A stretch of DNA of 11,186 nucleotides from Clostridia bacterium. GTDB lineage: Bacteria > Bacillota_A > Clostridia > Christensenellales > Aristaeellaceae. The position numbers and the translations under genes are program-made. Where the stretch lies: positions 1 to 11,186 of the forward strand of contig JAFZQK010000080.1 in the NCBI GenBank assembly GCA_017620455.1, read 5' to 3'. The notes under the pieces are model-generated. The model saw nothing but the letters and a program-made list of their open reading frames with translations, did no database searches and was not told the DNA's origin. Positions 5,132-11,186 of the stretch are shown piece after piece (position 1 is the stretch's first letter; every line of letters begins with the position of its first letter).

Positions 5132-7342
5132 ATGCCGGATCAGGACGCGCAGCAGCTGGAAGCCACCGTGGAGGGCACCGTTTTCCGCAACGAGGAAAAC
5201 GGTTATTCCGTCGTGGAGGTGCGCACTGGCCGGGAAAGCGTGGTGGCCGTGGGCACGCTGCCGCCCCTGGCCGCGGGGGAGCAGATCCTCCTCACCGGCG
5301 GCTGGGTGGAGCATCCCCAGTACGGCAGGCAGTGGAAGGCCGTTTCCTGCGAGATCCGGAAGCCTACCACCCTGCTGGGCATCGAGCGGTATCTGGGCTC
5401 GGGGCTTATCCGGGGCATCGGCCCGGCCACGGCGAAGCTGATCGTGGCGGAATTCGGGAAAGAAACCCTGGATATCATGAGCGAACACCCGGAAAGGCTC
5501 ACGGAGATCCCGGGCATCGGAAAAAAACGGGCGGCGCAGCTGGCGGCGTCCTTCCAGGAGCAGTACGGGGCGCGGGAAGCCATGGTATTCCTGCAGAGCT
5601 ACGGCGTGCCGCCCTCCCTGGCGGTGAAAATCAGCCGCATTTACGGGGCGGACGCCCAGCGCAAAATCCGGGAAAACCCCTACCGGCTCATCGACGACAT
5701 CGAGGGCGTGGGCTTCCTTACGGCGGACCGGATCGCCCTTTCCCTGGGCATCCCCCAGGACAGCGATTACCGCCTGAAGGCCGGGCTGAAATACGCCCTC
5801 CAGGAGGCGGCCAACGGCGAGGGGCACACGTATCTGCCCCGGGAGGAGCTGATGGACCGGGCGGCCCGGGGGCTGCGGATCCAGGGGGAAATGCTGGTGC
5901 ACGCCCTGGACGGGCTGCTCTTTTCCCGGGAGATCATCGCCGCGGACATGCCCGACGGCGTCCAGGCCATGATGCTGTCGCCGTTCTTTTATGCGGAAAA
6001 AGAAATCGCAAGGTATCTGCGGCTGCTGATGAACGCGGCCCAGACGGCGATCCTGCCGGAAGTAGACAGGCGGATCCGGGATTTTGAAAAGTCCGGGGGC
6101 ATCCGATTCAGTGAAAACCAGCGTCGGGCGGTGTCCGAGGCGGTGCAGCGGGGGCTGATGGTGATCACCGGTGGCCCCGGCACGGGCAAAACCACCATCA
6201 TCAACTGCATCCTGGCCCTGCTGGGGGACGGGGTGCTGCTGGCAGCGCCCACGGGACGGGCGGCCAAGCGCATGAGCGAGGCCACCGGCCACGAGGCGAA
6301 AACCCTGCACCGGCTGCTGGAATTCGCCGGGGAGGAAGGAAAATTCCTGCGGGACGAGCAGAACCCCCTGGACTGCGCCTGCGTGATCGTGGACGAAATG
6401 AGCATGGTGGACGTGTTCCTGATGCGGTCGCTGCTGCGGGCGCTGCGGCCCGGCACCCGGCTCATCCTGGTGGGGGACGCGGACCAACTGCCCTCCGTGG
6501 GGGCGGGGAACGTGCTGGGGGATATCCTGCAGAGCGGGGCGATCCCCTCGGTGCGGCTCACGGATATTTTCCGGCAGAGCGGGGAAAGCCTGATCGTGTT
6601 GAACGCCCACCGGATCAACGGCGGGGAAAATCCCATCCTGAACCGGCGGGACAGCGACTTTTTCTTTGAGCGCCAGCCCACCGCGGAGGACGCGGCGGGG
6701 GCCATCGTGGGCCTGTGCGCCCGGCGGCTGCCCGCCTTCCTCAAATCCGCGGACCCGGTGCGGGACATCCAGGTGCTGTCCCCCAGCAGGAAGGCCGGCG
6801 CGGGGGTGCAGCAGCTCAACGCCCTTCTGCAGGAGCAGCTGAACCCGCCCGCCCCGCGCAAGCGGGAGATCGCCTACGGCAGCGCCGTTTTCCGCACGGG
6901 CGACAAGGTGATGCACGTCAAAAACAATTATCAGCTGCCCTGGCGCGCCGACGACGGCGCCGAGGGCATGGGCGTGTTCAACGGGGACGTGGGCTTCATT
7001 TCCGCCATCGACGCGGACGACCGGATCGTGACCGTGCGCTACGACGACGAAAGGACCGTGGAATACGATTATCAGCAGCTGGAGGAATTGGAACTGGCCT
7101 ATTGCCTGTCCGTGCACAAGAGCCAGGGCAGCGAATTTCCCTGCGTGGTGATGCCCGTGGTGGGCGGCCCGCCCAGGCTGCTGACGCGGAATCTGTTTTA
7201 TACCGCCCTGACCCGGGCCCGGAAGCTGGTGGTGCTGGTGGGCCGGGAGGAGTGCATCGTCCAGATGGTGCGCAACAATCACATCGCCCGGCGCTATACC
7301 GCATTGCAGCTGCGCCTGGCGGAGGAAATAGGAACCCCATGA
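5132..7342 (+). CDS. recD2: RecD2-type ATP-dependent 5'-3' DNA helicase
   Basis: A 736-residue superfamily 1B helicase of the RecD2 type, which acts without RecBC in DNA repair and recombination. After an N-terminal OB-like region (about 10-90) comes a helix-hairpin-helix segment with IPGIGKKRA at 126-134. Walker A is GGPGTGKTT (347-355), Walker B DEMSMVD (421-427), then GDADQLPSVGAGNVLGD (motif III) and LTDIFRQ (motif IV). Motif V is VHKSQGSEF (661-669) and motif VI YTALTRAR (690-697, arginine finger). All catalytic residues are intact and the length is normal for the family. The ATG at 5132 is chosen over a GTG at 5117 because GGGAGG (5121-5126) lies 5 bases upstream, inside the longer frame. 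It is first in a probable three-gene operon with no obvious functional link to the genes behind it. Confidence 0.96.
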   Translation: MPDQDAQQLEATVEGTVFRNEENGYSVVEVRTGRESVVAVGTLPPLAAGEQILLTGGWVEHPQYGRQWKAVSCEIRKPTTLLGIERYLGSGLIRGIGPATAKLIVAEFGKETLDIMSEHPERLTEIPGIGKKRAAQLAASFQEQYGAREAMVFLQSYGVPPSLAVKISRIYGADAQRKIRENPYRLIDDIEGVGFLTADRIALSLGIPQDSDYRLKAGLKYALQEAANGEGHTYLPREELMDRAARGLRIQGEMLVHALDGLLFSREIIAADMPDGVQAMMLSPFFYAEKEIARYLRLLMNAAQTAILPEVDRRIRDFEKSGGIRFSENQRRAVSEAVQRGLMVITGGPGTGKTTIINCILALLGDGVLLAAPTGRAAKRMSEATGHEAKTLHRLLEFAGEEGKFLRDEQNPLDCACVIVDEMSMVDVFLMRSLLRALRPGTRLILVGDADQLPSVGAGNVLGDILQSGAIPSVRLTDIFRQSGESLIVLNAHRINGGENPILNRRDSDFFFERQPTAEDAAGAIVGLCARRLPAFLKSADPVRDIQVLSPSRKAGAGVQQLNALLQEQLNPPAPRKREIAYGSAVFRTGDKVMHVKNNYQLPWRADDGAEGMGVFNGDVGFISAIDADDRIVTVRYDDERTVEYDYQQLEELELAYCLSVHKSQGSEFPCVVMPVVGGPPRLLTRNLFYTALTRARKLVVLVGREECIVQMVRNNHIARRYTALQLRLAEEIGTP

Positions 7343-7362
7343 GCAAAACGGAGGAACAGTGA
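7339..7362 (+). other. Possible 7-codon coupling mini-ORF between recD2 and the glycosyltransferase gene
   Basis: An ATG overlaps the recD2 stop as ATGA (7339-7342) and opens a frame encoding MSKTEEQ that stops at 7362, one base before the glycosyltransferase ATG at 7364. A GGAGGAA stretch near 7321 could serve it, about 11 bases away. It may couple translation of the two genes, or it may be chance. Confidence 0.25.
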
Positions 7363-7363
7363 A

Positions 7364-8551
7364 ATGCTGAGGATCGGTCAGTTTACGGATACATTCCTGC
7401 CGGTGGTGGACGGCGTGGGCCGGGTGGCCCTGGCGTATTCGGAAACGCTGTGCAAAATGGGCCATCAGGTGACGGTGGTATCCCCCATGTACGATACGGG
7501 CTATCGGGGCGGCTACCCCTTCGAGCTGGTGGATTTTCAGGCCCGCAGCGTGCCCGGCATGAAGCAGTACAGGACCGGCGAAGCGCCCTGGGACGCCCAT
7601 TACCGCAAGCGGATCAAAATGATCCCCCTGGATATCGTGCACGCCCACAGCCCCTTTACCGCCGGGTCGGAGGCCATCCGCATCGCCGCCCAGCGCAAGC
7701 TGCCCCTGGTGGGCACCTTCCATTCCAAGTATTACGACGATTTTCTCAAGGTCACCAAATCCGAGACCTTAGCGAAAGCGGCCACCAAATTCGTAGTGAA
7801 TTTCTTTGAACGGTGCGACGAGGTCTGGGCCGTGGGCAGCAACACTGCGGACGTGCTGCGGAGCTACGGCTACGAGGGCGACATCCAGGTGATGCCAAAC
7901 GGCGTCACCCTGCGGGTGGCGGAGCCCGGGGCGGTGGAGGAGGTCAACCGCCGCTGGGGCCTGGGGCGGGATCCCATGATCCTGTTCGTGGGCCAGATGA
8001 ACTGGAAGAAAAATATCCTCACCGTGCTGGAGGGCTGCGCCCGGCTGATGGCGGAGGGGACGAAATTCCATCTGATCCTGGCGGGCCAGGGGCCGGACAT
8101 GAAGGAGATCGAAAGAAAAATCAACAGCCTGGGCCTGCACGAGCGCACCCATCTGGCGGGGCATGTGACGGATGCGAAGCTGCTGGACGGGCTGTACAGC
8201 CGGGCCACGGTGTTCGCCTTCCCCTCTCTGTACGACGCCGCGCCCATGGTGGTGCGGGAGGCCGCCGTGATGGGCACTCCCTCCGTGATGGTGCGGGGCA
8301 GCACCGCGGCCGAAATCATCCGGGACGGGGAAAACGGCTATCTGTGCGAAAACGACGCGGACGATCTGGCCCGGGTGATCCGCAGAGCGCTGGAGGATAC
8401 GGAAAAATGCCGCCTGATCGGAGAGAAGGCCAAGGAAACCATCCCCGTGCCCTGGGAAAAGATCCTGGAGAGGGCGGCGGAGCGGTACGAGCGCCTGGTG
8501 GCGCTGAACCGGGACGGGCTGCTGAAGAAAAAAAGCGTGCGGGTGATCTGA
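7364..8551 (+). CDS. GT4-family glycosyltransferase
   Basis: A 395-residue GT-B-fold glycosyltransferase of family GT4, similar in outline to Gram-positive glycolipid or cell-envelope transferases that move a sugar from a nucleotide donor to a lipid or glycan acceptor. The N-terminal acceptor domain begins IGQFTDTFLPVVDGVGR, the usual opening with a glycine loop, and includes HAHSPFTAG and GTFHSKYYDDF. The C-terminal donor domain starts with FVGQMNWKKN (208-217), whose lysines contact donor phosphates. The usual E-x7-E motif reads D291-x7-E299 (DAAPMVVRE), a conservative first position. No transmembrane segment is seen; the K-rich tail (LLKKKSVRVI) could touch the membrane. GGAGG (7350-7354) is 9 bases before the ATG. 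It lies 21 bases after recD2, with the secreted-protein gene 32 bases downstream, so co-transcription is likely. Donor and acceptor cannot be named. Confidence 0.88.
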   Translation: MLRIGQFTDTFLPVVDGVGRVALAYSETLCKMGHQVTVVSPMYDTGYRGGYPFELVDFQARSVPGMKQYRTGEAPWDAHYRKRIKMIPLDIVHAHSPFTAGSEAIRIAAQRKLPLVGTFHSKYYDDFLKVTKSETLAKAATKFVVNFFERCDEVWAVGSNTADVLRSYGYEGDIQVMPNGVTLRVAEPGAVEEVNRRWGLGRDPMILFVGQMNWKKNILTVLEGCARLMAEGTKFHLILAGQGPDMKEIERKINSLGLHERTHLAGHVTDAKLLDGLYSRATVFAFPSLYDAAPMVVREAAVMGTPSVMVRGSTAAEIIRDGENGYLCENDADDLARVIRRALEDTEKCRLIGEKAKETIPVPWEKILERAAERYERLVALNRDGLLKKKSVRVI

Positions 8552-8583
8552 TCCGCAAGAAAAAAAGCAAGGGAGGAAACGGT

Positions 8584-9780
8584 ATGAAAAGGATGCTGAC
8601 GCTGCTGCTGGCGCTTTCTCTGCTTTTGCCCTGCATCGGGGCGCTGTCGGAGGGCGGCCGCCTGGAGGGCGAAGGATTCGCCAGCCCCGAGGACGCGGTG
8701 ACGGCCTATCTGGACGCCATGAACCGGGGGGACGTGGGGGAGATGCTGTCCACTTTCGCCCTGGAAACCTTCGCGGAGCACGTGATCCCCGAAATGTATA
8801 ACCGCCGGCTGGGCATGTTTTCGATGCAGAGCTTCAGCGGCGTTCCCATTACGGACGAATATTCCCGTTCCCTGGCGGCGAACGCCCGGTACGGCATGCT
8901 GGCGGAATCCCTGATGCAGCAGTATATCGAAGCGGGCGCGGCGCTTCAGGGAATGACGATCGCGCCGCTGGGGACGGAGGAAATGCAGCGGATCCGGAAT
9001 GGGTTTGCCGCCTCCCCGATGCGGGAAACCGCGGGCCGTGTGGAATTTGTGAAGTGGGTCAGCCCGGTGGCGCTCACCGGGGGCAGGATTGCGATGCCCA
9101 TGAACCGGCTCAACAGCGCGACCCAGCGGGCGTATGCCGGCGCGGACGATCTGATGGAGATGGCGGCGCATATCCGCGTCAACGGCGTGGACGGCCTGCT
9201 GCTGATGGGCTGCGCAAAATACGGCGATCGGTGGTATAATTTGGAATTCGGCGGCCTCACCGGATCGATCATGGGGCTGAACCGGTATGAACAGATCCTG
9301 AAGCTGCTGACGACCACGGAAGATATGCAGCTTGCCCTCGCCATGGCCGCCAACACGTTCCCGGATGTGACCGCCCGCTGGGAAGCCTGCCGGGAAAGCG
9401 GGCTGCCCGGAACGAAATGGGCGCTGACGGAAATGAACGTCCCGGGCGTGACGGTCAGGGCCGATGCGGACGCGGCGCTTGGCGACGCGGGGCAAAGCGT
9501 GTGGGCGGAGCTGAAGCTGTATGGGACCTGCGGCGGGCTCGTCACCATCCGGGTGAGCCCCGCCCTGCAGGAAGCGCTGCAGATGCCGTATGATTCCTCG
9601 TGCGTGGGCATTGCCTGGCAGGCCGCGGACGGGAAAATGGAAACGGATATGATCCGGGCGATGGTCAAGAACGATATCCAGCTGAATTTCGAGGAATGCA
9701 CCGGCAGCCTGGAGCCGGGGGCGGACCGGATCGTATTCCGGTTTGCCGACGGCACCGAAGCGGTGTTTGCAAAGCAGTAA
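8584..9780 (+). CDS. Secreted protein of unknown function
   Basis: A 398-residue protein not recognised as a known family. It starts with a clear signal peptide: MKRM, a hydrophobic core of leucines (5-15) and a probable signal peptidase I site near IGA-LSE (about residue 20). Cysteine 17 follows proline, so a lipoprotein box is unlikely. The segment after it (ASPEDAVTAYLDAMNRGDVG, from about 37) resembles the start of NTF2/SnoaL-like domains found in Firmicute exported proteins. A second part from about 250 to the end is mostly short beta-like segments. No catalytic motif, repeat or sorting signal is seen. The ATG at 8584 is chosen because GGGAGG (8571-8576) is 7 bases upstream; the open frame extends far upstream only as a shadow of the glycosyltransferase gene. 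It is probably the last gene of the recD2 operon. Confidence 0.83.
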   Translation: MKRMLTLLLALSLLLPCIGALSEGGRLEGEGFASPEDAVTAYLDAMNRGDVGEMLSTFALETFAEHVIPEMYNRRLGMFSMQSFSGVPITDEYSRSLAANARYGMLAESLMQQYIEAGAALQGMTIAPLGTEEMQRIRNGFAASPMRETAGRVEFVKWVSPVALTGGRIAMPMNRLNSATQRAYAGADDLMEMAAHIRVNGVDGLLLMGCAKYGDRWYNLEFGGLTGSIMGLNRYEQILKLLTTTEDMQLALAMAANTFPDVTARWEACRESGLPGTKWALTEMNVPGVTVRADADAALGDAGQSVWAELKLYGTCGGLVTIRVSPALQEALQMPYDSSCVGIAWQAADGKMETDMIRAMVKNDIQLNFEECTGSLEPGADRIVFRFADGTEAVFAKQ

Positions 9781-9789
9781 CCGGATACG

Positions 9790-9819
9790 AAAAAAACGGG
9801 AGGTCGCTCAGCTTCCCGT
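9790..9819 (-). terminator. Possible minus-strand terminator at the end of the convergent gap
   Basis: An inverted repeat (ACGGGAGG, 9796-9803, with CTTCCCGT, 9812-9819, one G:T pair) is preceded on the plus strand by seven A residues (9790-9796). Read on the minus strand this is a short stem followed by T7, able to end transcripts coming from the pduL-type gene. On the plus strand no T run follows, so how the secreted-protein transcript ends is unclear. Confidence 0.5.
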
Positions 9820-9824
9820 CAGAC

Positions 9825-10072
9825 TGTTGACAAAGTGCTTTGGGGTAGTATGAAGGGGCTGCGCCCCTTCATCAACTTTCCGCAGGACCGGGTTTGCCGG
9901 TTCGAGGAACGATCAGGATGACCGTTTCCTCTATCAATTTCTGGCCGTAACATGAGCAAAACCGGGCAAAAAAGCCCGGTTTTGCTCGTGTTACAAGAAA
10001 TTGATGTTCCCATCGAAAGACTGCTTTAGCTGGCTTTCGATGGCAGGGTGTCGACTTTGTCGGCACCCTGAT
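9825..10072. repeat. Chain of five hairpins filling the convergent intergenic gap (possible dispersed element)
   Basis: Between the two convergent genes lie, in order: A, 10 bp (ATGAAGGGGC / GCCCCTTCAT, 9850-9872); B, 7 bp around GTTTG (9885-9903); C, a long composite stem (9933-10005) with a 10-bp outer helix (ATCAATTTCT / AGAAATTGAT), a small internal loop, and an inner helix of 21 pairs around a six-base loop; D, 10 bp (CCATCGAAAG / CTTTCGATGG, 10010-10043); E, 12 bp around TTT (10044-10070). The ends carry imperfect 12-base inverted repeats (9825-9836 and 10054-10065, 10 of 12 matching). The word CAAGAAATTGATGT (9994-10007) also occurs in the rRNA spacer repeats. No protein gene or tRNA is present. 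It may be a MITE- or REP-like element, or a structured 3' UTR of the pduL-type transcript; the sequence does not decide. Confidence 0.8.
9827..9854 (+). promoter_or_regulatory. Weak candidate promoter reading into the hairpin chain
   Basis: A perfect -35 box TTGACA (9827-9832) is followed after 16 bases by TATGAA (9849-9854). If active it would make a non-coding transcript through the hairpins and antisense to the pduL-type gene. The -10 box overlaps the first hairpin and the match may be chance. Confidence 0.3.
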
Positions 10073-10076
10073 GGGA

Positions 10077-10652
10077 TTATTCCACGATTTCGCCCATCAC
10101 GTTGCCGGAAGCGCCGGCGGCGTTGGATTCGTCGGTGTCGATGTGCATGGCCAGGGAGAACTTGGGGCTGACCCGGACCACCACGTCGCCGAAGATCAGG
10201 CCGCGGCCTTCGGTGTTCACCTTCACGGAGACGATCTGCTTGTCAGCCACGCCGAATTCGGCGGCGTCCTCGGGGGTCATGTGGATGTGGCGCTTGGCGG
10301 CGATGACGCCCTCGGCGACCTCCACTTCCCCGCAGGGGCCTACCAGCTTGCACGCGCCGGAACCGGCCACGTCGCCGCTTTCCCGGATGGGGGCGGTGAC
10401 GCCGATGGAGCGGGCGTCCGTGAGGGACAGTTCCACCTGGGTCGCCGAACGGAGGGGCCCCAGGATGCTCACGCGGCTCAGCGTCTTCTTGGGGCCTACC
10501 ACGTCCACCCTTTCTTCGCTGGCGAACTGGCCGGGCTGGGACAGGTATTTCTTGGGGGTCAGCTGATAGCCCTTGCCGAACAGGGTTTCCAGGTCCTGGG
10601 CGGTCACGTGCACGTGACGGGCGCTGGTTTCAACGATAAACTGCTTGGCCAT
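10077..10652 (-). CDS. pduL: PduL-type phosphate acyltransferase (phosphotransacetylase)
   Basis: A 191-residue PduL-family enzyme, which exchanges CoA for phosphate on acetyl- or propionyl-CoA, giving the acyl phosphate for ATP synthesis by acetate kinase. The two zinc-binding repeats are visible: SARHVHV (H13, H15) and AKRHIHM (H122, H124), with E46 in FASEE and the C-terminal MHIDTDESNAAG (169-180). GPLRSATQVELS (66-77) and the arginine of PIRESG (R90) fit the phosphate/CoA site. The start at the ATG (10652) is preferred to a TTG six bases upstream; GAGGG lies about 9 bases before it. It begins almost directly with the catalytic fold, with no N-terminal encapsulation peptide, and no microcompartment genes are nearby. 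It is therefore probably a cytosolic enzyme of acetate formation, standing in for Pta. It has its own promoter. Confidence 0.93.
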   Translation of the reverse strand: MAKQFIVETSARHVHVTAQDLETLFGKGYQLTPKKYLSQPGQFASEERVDVVGPKKTLSRVSILGPLRSATQVELSLTDARSIGVTAPIRESGDVAGSGACKLVGPCGEVEVAEGVIAAKRHIHMTPEDAAEFGVADKQIVSVKVNTEGRGLIFGDVVVRVSPKFSLAMHIDTDESNAAGASGNVMGEIVE

Positions 10653-10687
10653 GATCAAAATCCCTCTTTCCTGATGATTTCAAAAAT

Positions 10688-10715
10688 ATTATACCACATT
10701 TTCCGCCGTTTTCAA
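10688..10715 (-). promoter_or_regulatory. Sigma-A-type promoter of the pduL-type gene
   Basis: On the minus strand TTGAAA (10715-10710), a 16-base spacer and a perfect TATAAT (10693-10688) lie about 36 bases before the ATG. The -35 box is within five bases of the stop codon of the upstream ABC gene, so the pduL-type gene can be expressed separately although both genes share the strand. Confidence 0.85.
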
Positions 10716-10719
10716 GGGC

Positions 10720-11186
10720 TTAGGAAAGCTCGAACATGCCGGTGTAGAGCTGATAGTACTTGCCCTTCTGCTCCAGCAGCTGCTCGTGGTTGCCGCGCTC
10801 GATGATGACGCCGTTTTCCAGCACCATGATGGCCTGGGAATTGCGCACGGTGGACAGCCTGTGGGCGATGACGAACACGGTGCGCCCCTTCATCAGCCCG
10901 TCCATGCCCTTCTCGATGAGGGCCTCGGTGCGGGTGTCGATGGAGGAGGTGGCCTCGTCCAGGATCAGCACCGGCGGGTCGGCCACGGCGGCCCGGGCGA
11001 TGGCGATCAGCTGGCGCTGGCCCTGGCTCAGGTTGGCCCCGTCGCCGGTGAGCATGGTATCGTAGCCCTGGGGCAGATGGGTAATAAAGAAATCGGCGTT
11101 GGCGATCTTGGCGGCACGGACGATTTCTTCATCAGTCGCGTCCAGCTTGCCGTAGCGGATGTTGTCCTTCACGGTGCCGGTGAACA
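10720..11186 (-). CDS. ABC exporter ATP-binding protein, C-terminal part (runs off the window)
   Basis: The last 155 residues of an ABC transporter nucleotide-binding domain; the start lies beyond base 11186. The visible order is FTGTVKDNIRYG (the segment after the Q-loop), LPQGYDTML, the ABC signature LSQGQRQ, Walker B VLILDEATSSID with the catalytic glutamate, the D-loop, and the H-loop in IAHRLSTV, ending YYQLYTGMFELS. The LFTGTV-x-NI and LPQGYDT patterns are typical of fused half-transporters of the MsbA/MdlB/BmrA exporter type, so an N-terminal six-helix membrane domain is expected outside the window. Substrate cannot be inferred. Such genes often come in pairs encoding a heterodimer; the partner would lie further off the right edge. 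Confidence 0.93.
   Translation of the reverse strand, partial: FTGTVKDNIRYGKLDATDEEIVRAAKIANADFFITHLPQGYDTMLTGDGANLSQGQRQLIAIARAAVADPPVLILDEATSSIDTRTEALIEKGMDGLMKGRTVFVIAHRLSTVRNSQAIMVLENGVIIERGNHEQLLEQKGKYYQLYTGMFELS

Noticed and set aside
5042..7723. 893-residue minus-strand open frame opposite recD2
   Set aside because: A shadow of GC-rich codon use; its protein is low-complexity-like (rich in H, G, P, R, Q) and the plus strand encodes an intact RecD2.
8584..8640. Lipoprotein signal at cysteine 17 of the secreted protein
   Set aside because: The residues before the cysteine are LLP; proline at -1 does not fit a lipobox, while an ordinary signal peptidase site follows.
9885..9910. tRNA-like T-loop (GGTTCGAG) in the hairpin chain
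   Set aside because: The flanking bases do not form a T stem, and no acceptor, D or anticodon arms can be built around it.
10071..10805. Plus-strand open frame opposite the pduL-type gene
   Set aside because: Antisense shadow that crosses a promoter and the stop of the ABC gene; no family features.

Overview
The window looks like part of a chromosome from a GC-rich member of the Clostridia (Bacillota). The evidence is strong AAGGAGG-type ribosome binding sites before nearly every gene, sigma-A-like promoters with 16-17 base spacers, a SigX-like ECF sigma/anti-sigma pair, a RecD2-type helicase rather than RecBCD RecD, a stand-alone PduL phosphotransacylase, and a two-domain P-loop protein of a kind found in Firmicutes. 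The genus cannot be told from this sequence.

Layout. Bases 1-611 are the end of an rRNA operon on the plus strand: the 3' end of 23S rRNA, an unusually long 23S-5S spacer (about 370 bases), 5S rRNA and a strong terminator. The spacer holds three tandem 89-base repeats, each folding into three hairpins. Downstream are two single-gene plus-strand units, an iron-sulfur flavoprotein-like reductase and an XRE-family regulator, each with its own promoter and terminator. A minus-strand P-loop ATPase gene follows (2378-3409), then a divergent ECF sigma factor and its zinc-finger anti-sigma factor (3551-5018), preceded by a promoter that resembles SigX sites. A probable operon follows (5132-9780): recD2, a GT4 glycosyltransferase and a secreted protein of unknown function. 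It faces a minus-strand block: the 3' part of an ABC exporter ATPase gene and a pduL-type gene with its own promoter.

The 296-base gap between the convergent genes (9781-10076) is a chain of five hairpins, one with a stem of about 31 base pairs. It shares a 14-base word and a similar hairpin order with the rRNA spacer repeats, which suggests a dispersed structured-repeat family in this genome.

The most interesting observation is the spacer array. Between its copies three base pairs change on both sides of the stem, and one hairpin loop changes from GAAA to GCAA, both GNRA tetraloops. This points to selection, or at least maintenance, at the RNA structure level inside the pre-rRNA transcript. 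The protein-coding genes are recognisable families, apart from the secreted protein and the C-terminal parts of the regulator and anti-sigma factor.
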